NCBI GenBank assembly: GCA_905147135.1
Contig: LR990041.1
Coordinates: forward strand, 16,181,907 to 16,245,906
DNA length: 64,000 nucleotides
Direction of reading: 5' to 3'
Source: Blastobasis lacticolella
Lineage: Eukaryota; Arthropoda; Insecta; Lepidoptera; Blastobasidae
Shown here: piece by piece, positions 12,448 through 22,559 of the stretch
Layout of the letters: each line of letters begins with the position of its first letter
Position numbering within the stretch: position 1 is the stretch's first letter
Made by a program: the position numbers and the translations under genes
Notes under the pieces: model-generated
The model's database searches: none
The model's input: the letters and a program-made list of their open reading frames with translations, nothing else
Told to the model about the DNA's origin: nothing

Positions 12448-12703
12448 TTTAATTAGAATTAAGGTTGGTGTTACAGTAAGTTATTTATTAATTTTTTTAA
12501 TCTTAATAATTGTAAATTGTAATTTAAATTGTAAATAAATGAATTGAATAAAAAATTACAAATATTCAATTTTTTTATTAAATTAAATATAAAAACTGTA
12601 TTGATAAAATCGCCAAATAATATATCTGAAATGGATAGATTGTGTAAAAACGTTAGTGTAAATTAAGACCAAATATCGGCCGTAAATAATGCACATCGGC
12701 TAG

Positions 12704-12739
12704 TTCGGCTTCGTAGAGCGTCGTCTCTGCGAAGCCGAA
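12704..12739. repeat. Hairpin, 15-bp stem
   Basis: TTCGGCTTCGTAGAG and CTCTGCGAAGCCGAA pair with one mismatch around a 6-nt loop CGTCGT. It is GC-rich against AT-rich flanks. Function unknown; it may be an internal hairpin of a small DNA element. Confidence 0.6.
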
Positions 12740-13184
12740 TTATTAAGCTATTACTTTATCTTGACCAGTGTGCAGTCCAATAGAATAACAAACTCCTTGA
12801 CAATGGCCATCGCGTTCGCTTTAGTTCTAATAATGGTCTGCATGGAAATTGGAATATATTTTAAACGTTTACCCAGCACATGGTGTTTGGGGTTGGTGTT
12901 CGGTTTTTCAATTTTGTATCGCATTGCCGCCAGGCTAAAATGCTATTGGTTGTTTGTAAAAATGTGTTGGGGTTGGGCAGAAGTAAAAAATAATGAAAGC
13001 GTTGTCTACATTTGATATTTTAGTTTGTATTATTGTGTCACACATTGTTTTGTAGGTAAGTATACAATGTACTTACCTATACCTCACGGGCGTAGCCAGG
13101 TTTTGGTTTTGGGGGGGTTCAAGATCAAAACATATAAATATCGAACCGGGGCTCGGAGGGGGCTTCAAATATAGGGTAATAAAC

Positions 13185-13490
13185 ATTACCTGGACCAGGA
13201 CCTGGTTCGGGGCCAGGACCTGGACCTGTACTAGGACCTGGTCCGGGGCTAGGACCTGGTCCTGAACCAGACCCTGTTCCAAAGTCAGGACCTGGACCTG
13301 AACCACGAACTGGTCCGGGTCCAGGACCTGGACCTGAATCAGTACCTGATCCGGGGCCGGGGCCTGGACCTGAACCAGGACCTGGTCCGGGGCCAGGACC
13401 TGGTCTGAAGCCAGGACCTGATTCGGGGCCAGGACCTGGACCAGAACCACAAACCGGTCCGTGTCCAGGACTCGAACCAGGATTTAACTA
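13185..13490 (+). repeat. CCTGGA/CCAGGA minisatellite with open Gly-Pro frame
   Basis: The segment is about 300 bp of imperfect 6-bp units such as CCTGGA, CCAGGA, GGTCCG and GAACCA. In one plus frame it stays open to TAA at 13488-13490 and would read as alternating Pro-Gly with interspersed Glu, Ser, Lys and Asp. There is no ATG and an in-frame stop lies just upstream, so it is not annotated as a gene. The minus frame also stays open (Gln-Val-Leu repeats), as expected for a period divisible by three. Confidence 0.7.
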
Positions 13491-13504
13491 ATGGGATTAT
13501 TGGG

Positions 13505-13720
13505 AGAAACTCACAGAATCGATAGCTGATGGGGCGGATGTTGTTGAGTGGCGAACTCTGTATGGCCTCCTAAGAGATGGACGGACGACCTATTTAAGGT
13601 CCTAGGAAGCCGATGGATGCAAGATAACAGAGTCGACCGGAGTGTAAGCCGCGGGAGGCCTGTATTCAGCAGTGGACCGAGACCTACCTAACTGCCTAAA
13701 GATGATGATGATGGGATTAG
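13505..13720 (+). repeat. RTE-like LINE 3'-end fragment
   Basis: The stretch AGCCGATGGATGCAAGATAAC, GGGAGGCCTGTATTCAGCAG followed by a (GATGAT)n tail is the usual end of lepidopteran RTE-type elements: the last RT residues, then GAGGCC..CAGCAGTGG and a GAT microsatellite. Only the end is present and it has no ORF. Confidence 0.5.
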
Positions 13721-14423
13721 ATACTGACCCACTGGAACCCGTGACCCTATAACATAAATATCGTTATCTTTTCTCGCTCTGTATATTTTTTTGATAATTT
13801 TCGATTTTACACGAAAACTACACAATCGCTATCAGTTTCACCTAAAAGTTGAATATCACATTCGATTTTGGCTTCAAAAGGCCGCTAGGGACAGAGACAA
13901 ATCAATGCGTTAGACATAAACAAAACATATATGAGTGAATGAATGTGACTGATTTTAGCAGGGGCTGCCAGACGAAAAAATTTATTTCTTGTTAATGGTC
14001 GATTAGCTAATTTTAGATTGATTGGCCTTTCAGAAACCCACAGTGATTTAACAGCTTGTTAAATGTGACAGTCTGTTAGCTAATCAATGATTTGACAAGC
14101 ATTTCAGAAACCGGGTGTTAGTGTGAACATGATACCTAATATAACAAAAACCAATGACTGAGTGTGCGCAGCGAGCTCGGCTCGGACTATTTTTGTTACA
14201 TATTGGCTCTTTAAATCCGAATTAAGTACGCGGCGCGATAGTTGTGAATATTTAATAAATGAGCGAGCGCAGGGAGCTCGAAATGTTACAATGTTTGGGT
14301 AAAAAAAACTGGACCAAACTTATTAAAGAAAACTAATTAGCGAGCGTAACGAGCTCGGAAATTTTGGCATTTTGGCTGCAAGTATTTGGATTGATCAGGC
14401 GGCGCAGGCGGTGTGAAATGATG

Positions 14424-14692
14424 ACGACCTAAGTGGTTCAATGGTCAACATGCCGCGGTCTGCCACGCAAGAGGTCCCGGGTTCGATTCCCGGCCGGGCA
14501 GAAATTGAAATGATGAATTTTAATGTCTGCTACGGGTCTGGGTGTTCTATGTATAATAAGTATGTATTTGATAGTATATAAGTAGTATATCAGTCAGCTA
14601 GCACCCATAGCACAAGCTTAGCTTAGCACAAGTTTGGGGCTACATGGCGCTGTGTGAATTTGTCCACGAATATTATTATTATTATTATTTCG
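14424..14692 (+). repeat. tRNA-SINE family A, near full-length copy
   Basis: The head is tRNA-like with an A-box region (AAGTGGTTCAATGGTC) and a B-box GGGTTCGATTCC at 14479-14490. The body contains TCTGCTACGGGTCTGGGTG, CTAGCACCCATAG and GGCGCTGTGTGAATTTGTCC and ends in (ATT)n. Other copies: 29398-29645 (plus), 56827-57092 (minus) and a head-less 49948-50095 (plus). Known role: transcribed by RNA polymerase III from the internal boxes and mobilised by a partner LINE. The shared 3' end and (ATT)n tail imply a partner with the same tail. Confidence 0.8.
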
Positions 14693-14759
14693 GGGGGGGG
14701 GGGGGGGTTGGATCCTCTGACCCCCCCCCCCCTCGCTACGCCTATGCTATACTTTGATT

Positions 14760-15225
14760 CATTGACATGACAAGAACACACTTTTATTTATTATTAGTGA
14801 CTCGCCAACGTTTCGCATGGGTAGTAAGTACCTCATTAACAAATTATACACTTACACATTCCTCATGAATCACTCAGTCTATTGGTAAAAACCGCATGAA
14901 AATTCGTTCAGTAGTTTTTAGTTTATAGCGAACAGACACAGACAGACAGAAGCGGCGTGGGACTTTGTTTAAAAAATTATGTAGTGATATTAAGATGAGA
15001 TAAAACAAGTCATCATCCCAATGGGATAAATCTCAATCTGATTCCTATAGATACATATCAAGGGTTATCTAAATTTCTTAGTCCACGTAGTTCCTCCATT
15101 ACACGGGAATGTAATTGATTAGGTGCCTAAGAATAACTTAGATAACCGGAAACGGCTTGATTCCGATAGTTCTCAAGGTTTAGGTTACCGGTTCACCTAT
15201 TAATTTTTGTTACACGGTGTCCTAA
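14760..15225. other. Dispersed-repeat remnants
   Basis: 14860-14970 carries CGCATGAAAATTCGTTCAGTAG..ACAGACAGACAG, a common lepidopteran repeat motif also hinted at in 19075-19280 and 56605-56700. No gene is seen. Confidence 0.35.
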
Positions 15226-15229
15226 CATT

Positions 15230-15570
15230 AAACTAAGCAAATTAACATCGATTTCATGCAAATCTCTCTCGGTCGGTCTTCTATAGGTTGTATTTCTTCC
15301 GAACCGTTTTTTCATCGGTTGCATCGTTGCATCGCTAAGTCGTGGATCTTTCAGATATTTACACAAACCGCTTTGGTTCAATTTGTAATGCGTATGCCTA
15401 AGGAATGGAACACGTTCACTGCGAATATATTCTTGATTGTTAACTCTAGCGTTAAAATCCTCCAGCCTTCAAGGCTAGTGTGAATAGGCTAAACAGGCAT
15501 GCTCTACCATCGGCCGAATTGTCATTCCCACCAGGTGAGATGGCAATCAATTGCCCGGCTAGCTCTTAAA
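15230..15570 (+). repeat. Old 3' fragment of the CR1/Jockey-type LINE seen at 51.6 kb
   Basis: The stretch includes TCGTGGATCTTTCAGATAT, ACCGCTTTGG and CCTAAGGAATGGAACACG. It ends with GTGTGAATAGGCTAAACAGG and CACCAGGTGAGATGGCAATC. These match, in order, the end of the RT frame and 3' UTR at 54925-55140. The reading frame is broken, so it is an old 5'-truncated copy. Confidence 0.65.
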
Positions 15571-15744
15571 AAAAACGGAATCATAAGAACCCGGAACCGA
15601 AAGATCTGAGCCTCCTTCACATTAGTGGAAGTGTTGAAAATGCACAACAGTTGGCTTCTACGACACCCCTTAGTCTAACGGGTTGGTGCGATATACCGGA
15701 CACAGTGTTTAGACTATAACTATAACTATATCCTTGACGAGTTA

Positions 15745-15850
15745 TATTAGAGGTGTGCTGGGCACTATTGATGCCCCTTGTGTTGCTGATGTCCTTAGGC
15801 GACGGTGACGATTTTCCATCAGGTGGCCTGCTGGCCTGTTTGCGTACCGT
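15745..15850 (+). repeat. LINE 3' tail module
   Basis: GTGTTGCTGATGTCCTTAGGCG..GGTGACGATTTTCCATCAGGTGGCC matches the tails at 22436-22556 and 46087-46200, and in reverse at 31213-31345 and 62674-62766. It is a truncated copy of a LINE whose protein ends near VADVxRR. Confidence 0.6.
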
Positions 15851-16182
15851 ATCTATTTATACTATTATAAAAAATCCGTGTCCGTACATTGAAGATATTT
15901 AAAAAAATATAGTCGGTATACGATTTTGGGACATAACTATGCCCAAAAAAATTTTTTCTTTCTTTCTGTTCGCACATCACGCAAAATCCTAGTACCTATC
16001 TTTAACTATTTTTCATTGACTCACAACGTCATTGCTACTTTTATGTTTTTATAAAAACCTTATAACAACTGCACAATAATTAAGGTGAAAGAAATGATTA
16101 AGGTGGTATTGCACTTAGGCTTTTGTACATAATTGTTATTAGTGAACCTTCACTAACCACAGCGATAGATATCAATTTGTCA

Positions 16183-16240
16183 TTTAAAATTATTTCCACT
16201 ATCGTTAGTTTATTTCTAATATAGTGGAAATAATTTTAAA
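16183..16240. repeat. Perfect 20-bp inverted repeat
   Basis: TTTAAAATTATTTCCACTAT at 16183-16202 is exactly complementary to 16221-16240, with an 18-nt loop. Nothing matches outside the arms. It may be a small TIR element or a transcribed hairpin. Confidence 0.8.
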
Positions 16241-16269
16241 AATCCTAAAATCTCTTTAAGAAATGAGTA

Positions 16270-16711
16270 TATTACAGACAGGTATTTAACAGACAGGTAT
16301 GCTTCACCGTACACTGCGTCTGCACTTAACATCAGGGGCCTAACCATGAACTTTTATAGCAGTTCTACCGCTTGTACAACGGTGTTTGTTCTGAAGAACT
16401 CTTTGATGCCTACAGCTACATTCTATCATCGCACCGCTCGCCACCGACAGAGTTCATCCTCACACCTTTTAGCCAAATTCAAGGAAAGTTCCCACGCACA
16501 CTAAGGTTGTAGAATGAACTACCTAGAGAGGTTTTCCCTGGAGAGTACAACATGGAATTCTTAAAGAAAGGGGTTAAAAGGTTTTTACGGGGTCGGCAAC
16601 GCGTAGGTGATGCCCCTGGTATTGCAAACGTCCATAGGCTGCGGTGACTGCTTACCATCAGGCAGGCCGTAAGCTTGTTTGCCAGTTGCCACGCGGGTGG
16701 TATAAAAAAAA
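16270..16711 (+). pseudogene. 3' fragment of a LINE (RT C-terminus) with poly(A)
   Basis: Frames encode the end of a LINE ORF2. FYRLYNGVCSEELFDAY is followed by WNELPREVFP-like, EYNMEFLKKGVKRFLRGRQR and DAPGIANVHRLR then stop. A TAG interrupts the frame just before the Asn-Glu-Leu-Pro stretch. The 3' UTR CTGCTTACCATCAGGCAGGCCG ends in A9. A minus-strand copy of the same end lies at 27782-27941. It is a dead 5'-truncated copy. Confidence 0.7.
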
Positions 16712-16815
16712 AGCAGGACCTAAACAGAACTGCCTTGCTTAGAACGAGACAGCGCTATACGTGTCACATAAGCTGGTCTCGTTCAAAGCGAAAGCAATTC
16801 TGTTTAGGTCCGGCT
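16712..16815. repeat. 104-nt imperfect hairpin (MITE or pre-miRNA-like)
   Basis: The outer stem pairs AGC-GGACCTAAACAGAA with TTCTGTTTAGGTCC-GCT. The inner stem pairs GAACGAGAC with GTCTCGTTC. A partly paired internal loop and an apical loop of about 18 nt lie between. It sits directly after the poly(A) of a LINE fragment. A small MITE is the simplest reading; the fold length also fits a microRNA precursor. Confidence 0.65.
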
Positions 16816-16827
16816 ATAAGAGCTCAT

Positions 16828-16995
16828 GGTAAGCCCCCAGGTGAGATGGCTGTCAGATGCCTCTCAAATTTCTATAAAAAACCGTATGTATGTAAAATCA
16901 GCCCATTTAGGCACGCATGCCACATCTTCGACTTCATCGTCGCTTTCCATCAGGTGAATTGAGGTCAAATGCAGGCCTAATGCTAACAATAAAAA
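16828..16995 (+). repeat. Two short LINE 3'-tail remnants
   Basis: CCCCCAGGTGAGATGGCTGTCA (16828-16850) and CCATCAGGTGAATTGAGGTCAAATGC (16948-16973) each resemble the end CAACAGGTGAGATGGCGGTCAAATGC of the LINE ending at 55170. They are very short, so confidence is limited. Confidence 0.4.
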
Positions 16996-18119
16996 AGAGA
17001 TTCCATTAGTTATGAGTAACATCTGACCAATCTGAATTAACCGATAGGAACAGACAAACCGTACCTTACATTTGCATTCCATTAATCTGCATCCATGAAG
17101 CAAAGTAAACAGTCAGCTTATATGGGAAGGTTTGCCTTTCAAAAACACGTTCTATCTCTCTCTGATGTTTCAAAATAGAGAGGGTGAATGCTAGCCATTG
17201 TTAGCGCTGTTAGTGCTTGAAGTTAGATAGTTACGTAGAACCCTTGTTAGTAGATTCCAAGTTACAATAATTGAGAGAATAAGGCTGGGTCTATGCTCTA
17301 TGGATTAAACGAATTGTTATTATAGATTTGTATATCTACTTTGGAAAAATGGGCTAGTATATGCCAAACTGGTCTTTCCTAAGCGTGTCCTAAGAAAACC
17401 ATTTTCTATTGTAATAAATAAGTGATGGTGATTTTAGATTTTTTAGATTTATTTATTTTCCCAAAGTAAATACAATGTCATTATGATCATAATTATACAA
17501 TGTGTTTTCATTCAGGGATCTACATTAAAATATTTGATATAATAATGTCGGAGGCCAAGACTCATTTTCGGTCGTTGCGTCAACATAGTAAGTAAATAAG
17601 TTCAATGTCACATCTAAATTAAATTAAATATTACACATAGATACAAAAGACGTTTTGTATGTCGTATGGCAGGTTAACTGTTATGAATGAATAGATATTT
17701 AATGTAAACATAGGGGCTGTTCATTGTGCAGCCGACTGTACTTTCGCAGTAACAAAATACAAACATTAATGACGGACATAGCAGTATACTGTTCAAAGTA
17801 AAGTTTGACGAAGCAAAAAAAGGTCTCACACAAGGCAACTAAAACTGAACGAGGGTTCTGACAGTATCATAGCCGAATTTACTGCGCTTTTTACGTTTTC
17901 ACAGTGTTCGTGAAAGTAGGCTGTTTTTATGGGCCTCGTGCTATATTCAGCTACGTACACAAAATTGAAAGACACTGTGTTTAGTGCTAAGTACGTCATA
18001 CACACACGCACACATTCAACTTACAAGGTAAGGAATGACAATAGGTATGGCAACATGGAGTTAGTAGTAGCTATAAAAGAGCTAAATTACATTTGGCTAA
18101 ATTCAGAAGCAAAAAGCGT
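16996..18119. other. No gene recognised
   Basis: AT-rich DNA with no supported ORF, repeat structure or RNA gene. Confidence 0.35.
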
Positions 18120-18582
18120 GAGTGAAGAAATCAAAATGGAATGTATTGCTCTCAACTCCTTTCTAACGGAAGCTATGGATAGTGGTATCCAGGTGGACGT
18201 TCTATATACTGACAGCAAAGCATTTGATCGTATTCGGCATGACATACTTAGCAAACTTTCGCTTGTAGGAATCAGTGGGGATCTGCTGAGGTGGTTCTCA
18301 TCCTATTTAATGAATCGGAGCCAAGCTGTCGTGGTCAATAACTATATTTCTAGCTGGGTTGACGTCACTAGCGGGGTACCACAGGGGTTATTGCTGGGAC
18401 CTTTGCTTTTCTTCATTTTCATCAACGACATAGAAAGCTGTCTACATTCATCAAAGTTATTGTGTTTTGCGGATGATATGAAAATATTTAAAGCAGTCCC
18501 TACTCTGGCTGACGCTTTAAAATTGAAAACGATCATGGAAACGAGTACATTTATTTTGATGGGTTGTATTGTGGTCCTCTGA
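18120..18582 (+). pseudogene. LINE reverse transcriptase core fragment (CR1/Jockey-type)
   Basis: The frame encodes RT motifs without the rest of the protein: YTDSKAFDRIRHDIL (motif A; the position usually held by a hydrophobic residue before KAFD is Ser), SGVPQGLLLGPLLFFIFIND (motif B) and LLCFADDMKIF (motif C). The coding match starts near 18125 and fades after about 18530. Both ends are truncated and no endonuclease is near. The 60 codons upstream of 18120 in the same frame do not look like RT and are likely chance. Confidence 0.75.
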
Positions 18583-18589
18583 TCTGATT

Positions 18590-19390
18590 TATGTTGGTCT
18601 TCCAGCTTAAAGCGGTTCCGTCTTCGACAAACAGCGCTTGAAAGAGTCTTCATTGTTGTGAAAAACTATCTCTGAATGACCTACCTTTTATAACCTACCT
18701 GCTTTATCTCAAAAACTGTTGGTGAGAGCTGAAATTTAGTTTCATCCTCGTCATTGGATTAAGTTTTCCGTTTCCGATATATTTCGTTTCACAATGGATT
18801 TTTTGTGTGTCCCCGCGTGTATAACAGCTAAACCGTAATATTTGGATACGTCTAAAGTACATACCAATAATGAATTTAAAAGGAAAGCTATCACACCTAA
18901 GTGGACTCTTCAAGTTAATGAGTAATAGTCGACTAACTTATTTCATATAAATTGTACGGAAATAAATTTGAGTAGCTTAATTTTAAACTTTGTAAGCCTC
19001 TTTCAAGGACTGTTTCTCGAAAACGCAACGTCGTCTATAGTAACCTCTTTTATTAATTACTAGTTGACCCGACGCGACTTCGTTAGCGTACACTTACTTT
19101 ATCCCTCCCTCCCCTTTTTTCTGCTTGTAAACCTTCCTCTTGAATCACTCTACCTATTCTTGAAAATTGCTTTATGCGTTGCGTAGTTTAAATTATCTAA
19201 GCGTTAATAGATACATAGGGACAGATGGCAGGAAGCGATTTTGTTGTATACCATGTATAGATACGTAAATGTAGAATACTTTTATCGATGTCTATGAGAA
19301 AAAGCTAGCTTTATAGTAAAGTTTATAATTTTTTTACACTATTTATTTTATGAAGTAATTGAGTAATAGGTACATACTATAACGGTCGGA
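18590..19390. other. Unassigned DNA with a dispersed-repeat remnant
   Basis: 19060-19280 contains GTTGACCCGACGCGACTTCGTTAGCG, AAACCTTCCTCTTGAATCACTC and TGCGTAGTTTAAATTATCTAAGCG, a common lepidopteran dispersed repeat. A sister copy at 56605-56700 shares ACTTCGTTCGCGAGTAG and AAACCTTCCTCTTGTATCGC. No gene is seen. Confidence 0.4.
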
Positions 19391-19394
19391 GATC

Positions 19395-19620
19395 GTCGGT
19401 TGCTTAATGGCTAATACTAACTGATGGTCTTACAATGAGGGAAAACATCGTGATGAAACATTTCAGGCAGCTGAATGTGTAACCATGATCCATCCTAGTC
19501 AGGTTTGTTAACAGAGCTCCACTGTAATTACCCGATCTGCCAAATCCTGGATCTTGGTCAAAGTGGACCAAGGGCCTTCGCGCGCGAGAGCATAACCGGG
19601 ATATTAACGTCACGATGGTA
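19395..19620 (+). repeat. tRNA-SINE family B, head-less copy
   Basis: It contains AGGGAAAACATCGTGATGAAA, GTAACCATGATCC, CTCCACTGTAATTACCCGATC and GGACCAAGGGCC..GCATAACCGGG in the same order as the copy ending at 61455. The tRNA-like head is degraded or absent. Confidence 0.6.
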
Positions 19621-20284
19621 GTTTCATAATTTTTTACATCTATTTAACAGGTAAACCTCAGAATGTTAACGCAACTTCAACGAAAGGAAATAATTTTTTT
19701 AAATTTTAGCAACTAATCTGTAACTAACAATCACTACACTGGTAACGTCCTATATGATAAGCCTAATTTAGACTAAACGTTATGCACTGCCCTGTATAGT
19801 GGAAACTAATTTAGTAGCAGCAATAAATCTCTCACTAACTGTGTAACAATGCGAACTATATTGTATTGTCACACAATGGAGGACTTCGAGGCTGTAGACT
19901 GCTAATTACTATACTAGTTATTATACAAATCTAAGGGTAAACGACAATATAATGTTGTTTAATAATTGTAGCTGATGAGATGTTAGCGAACAGGCGCGAC
20001 ATTACTTATTTAATGTCACCCATAGCCACAGCCGGACTTGAACCGCCTCCAAATAAAACAAGATTTGGATTATTTTGTTTCAAGTCTGACGTTGGGCAAC
20101 GCTTGCTTTGAAAAGACACTACTATGGAGATTTCGGACCGGTTGAAGTCTACGACGATGTCTGTAAGTCTGCCTCAAAGGATTAGTGACCCAACTCAGAA
20201 GGATTGGTGTTAAAGCAGAACGATCAAAACTCACATGACTGCAATTCAATGGCTATATTCGTTTATAACTATCTAAGCGTCAAT

Positions 20285-20715
20285 CTCCCAGTTGTGCTCT
20301 CGCGCACAAGGGCCCGGGGTCTGCCATGATCATAATTCATATGGAAAGTCAGATAATTACAGTAGAGCGACTTCCATCTGACATCTATGATCATGTTAAT
20401 GTGCAGTTTTCCTCACGATACGTTCCCTCGTCATAAGAACATCGGTTAGTGGTCAACTAAATAGACTGTGGGCCACTGTGGTGGCACATTAAATTATCCT
20501 ATGGCATCGAGTACCAGAAATATGCCACTTTAGTAGAGGTTCAGGAGACCCAAAAAACTTTGGTTTGTCTATGCACAACCAGGCACGTTCGGTACAATAG
20601 AAATGATTTTTAAATAACATTGGACTAATGTGGCCTTACAGTTTAAATGAACAACACAGAAAAACTTATGGAACTCGGTACCTCTCACTTACGAATGTGA
20701 CTCGCTAACCATTAT
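20285..20715 (-). repeat. tRNA-SINE family B copy with an internal unrelated segment
   Basis: The 3' part (20285-20480, minus) has the SINE B body. A degraded head (TACCTCTCACTTACGAATG..GCTAACCATT on the plus strand) lies at 20671-20715. About 190 bp between them does not match other copies, so it is either an insertion or a strongly diverged stretch. Confidence 0.5.
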
Positions 20716-20719
20716 TAAT

Positions 20720-22430
20720 ATACCAATACTGCAATAACGTACTAGCACAAAATAGAAAACTAACAGAAGGTCCACTCCCGTCGTCATCGAAAATTATTAC
20801 CTAAACTTGCCGACTCACTAGGGTTGCTACTGTATTTATTCTGTATTTTGAAAAGGGTTTTTATAAGATCGAATAGAATTTTAAAGACCATTCACAATAA
20901 CATGTCCCTTGCAAAGGACCAATATCTAATCCTTGCCATAATGTGATCATAATTGCTTCCCAAGCTGTTCAGATTGTGTTCAAGTGTATTAGATTTTCCA
21001 TACCAGCTTCAGACATTATGCCTTTAGTAGGCGTAATAACGATCTACTGTTTATTCACTTTTTAAACATTCATCGCCACCTGATTATATCATCAGACCCT
21101 AAGAATAACCTTTCCCTGACCTGGGATCTGACCCACTTCCAGATAATTCATACACATGTAAGTTTTAAAAAATTCAATATGATGTTATTAGTCAGTTGAT
21201 ATGATGATGGAGAAGGAAGGGGGTCAGCGACTTTTTTTAATATTAGACTAAACAGGCATTTCCGACTAGAAACCATGAAGGTGGCCATTACGGTTTCTTA
21301 TTATGTTAAAAACTTTCACGTGGTGCCAGAAACTGTTCAACTATTCCTAGGGTCTCTAGCGGAAGACCTTAGTCAAACTCGCTTCACCGTCGGCATTAGA
21401 ACTCGTGGCGGTGCTGAAGTTCGACTAGCCTCAAAGTCTGAAATGGTCACCCATCAGTTCTTGGACTCTGCGTGCGTTGCTTGTATGTGATTAAGTAACC
21501 TTAGTTACAATAAAAATATAAATTAATGCAATTAATAATTTTTTTTTACCAATAAATGAATTGAATTGAATTGTAATAATAATAATAATATGTTTGTGAC
21601 ATCTGAAATTGTATTAACTCCCTTGGACAAAATATCTAACTAACCTCATGACATTAAGATTGTGATTTTTTTTCTATTGTAACATTATTTTAAGAATAAT
21701 GACTACTCAAGAATTTATTAACTTTTGACGTGTAAAGGAGACTGGGTAAGTATGTAGGGGAAGTGGACTATGGGCAAATAACAATATCGGTATAGTATTT
21801 ACATTTAGCACCCTCAAATAGAGGTTTTTCACATAATTCGAAGAAGGAAATAATCCGCTGTACAGTTACATTGTTACGCGAATAACAAGCGAAGTAATAC
21901 AATTTCCTAGCGTAACTCTATACATCACGTCACAGTAGGTCCAACACAAGTTATTTATTCAACGTTCGTATGAGCACTTTACTGGCATTGTAAATCTAAC
22001 AATAAATTTTCATACACACTTATCGCGACAAAATGCTAATGCGGTGAATAAAAATGTTAATAAGCTCAGCCTGCAAAAGCCACGTAAAGGGTTACTCATA
22101 CCGCTAATCTGGCTGTCTACGTGAGCTTACGTGCGTGAAACTCCTATAGACTACATATTGTAATGCATACTTTACCAACAAATATTTAAGACACACAACA
22201 TATTTAAGATTTACAGAATATCGCAGCTAAATAATACTCTTTTAAATAGTATTGTGTTTCTGCCGGTGAGTAAGGTTTCCAGTGCTCCATGGGGTGGGGA
22301 TTTGGGTAACCGTGGCTTTGGCAGTGGAGTGGCATTTTATTTTTTATATGTTTGAGCTAAATACTAAATAAATACCTTTTTATTTTTATTTATTTATTTT
22401 ATTTGCTTTTTGCTGCCAGAGCAACGTGTT
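20720..22430. other. Unassigned DNA with one 71-codon ORF
   Basis: 21275-21490 (plus) encodes a 71-residue frame starting MKVAITVSYYVKNFHVV and ending at TGA, followed by AATAAATGAATTGAATTGAA and a (AAT)n run. That tail resembles the end of the LINE at 12.5 kb, so the frame could be the last piece of an element protein. I do not recognise the residues. 22265-22345 is GC-richer and repeat-like. Confidence 0.3.
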
Positions 22431-22435
22431 ATAGA

Positions 22436-22556
22436 GGTGGGCAACGCATTAGCGATACTCTTGGTGTTGCTAATGTCTATAGGCAGTGGTGACCACTTTC
22501 CATCAGGTGGCCCGCTTGCCTGTTTGCCTACCGTATGACATTAAAAAAAAAAATAA
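22436..22556 (+). repeat. LINE 3' tail module with poly(A)
   Basis: TGGGCAACGCATTAGCGATAC..GGTGTTGCTAATGTC..GTGACCACTTTCCATCAGGTGG and a final A11 run match the tails at 46087-46200 and 15745-15850. Only the 3' end is present. Confidence 0.7.
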
Positions 22557-22559
22557 GCG

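Larger units (their letters stand above)
9590..12600 (+). mobile_element. RLE-bearing non-LTR retrotransposon (R2/Utopia-like), near full length
   Basis: The element covers zinc finger, RT and endonuclease in one direction with at least three frameshifts and little other damage. The 3' UTR after 12447 is AT-rich and ends in repeats such as AATAAATGAATTGAATAAAA. The 5' boundary is not visible: no target duplication or promoter was found, so 5' truncation is possible. No rRNA or snRNA target sequence was recognised at its flanks. Confidence 0.7.
13085..14746. mobile_element. Putative non-autonomous hAT-like element
   Basis: The left end reads CACGGGCGTAGCCAGG followed by a G run. The right end, read inwards on the opposite strand, is CATAGGCGTAGCGAGG followed by a longer G run. 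The flanks are CTATACCT (13077-13084) and CTATACTT (14747-14754), an 8-bp duplication with one mismatch. An 8-bp duplication and termini of the CA(N)GGGCGTAGC type are known for hAT elements. The inside has no transposase but carries a Pro/Gly minisatellite, an RTE-like tail, three copies of an AGCGAGC..GAGCTCG motif (near 14165, 14260 and 14337) and a tRNA-SINE. The ends differ at several positions, so the copy is old or the pairing is coincidental. Confidence 0.45.

Noticed and set aside
13073..13450. Minus-strand ORF of Gln-Val-Leu repeats
   Set aside because: A shadow of the 6-bp minisatellite; no start context or domain.
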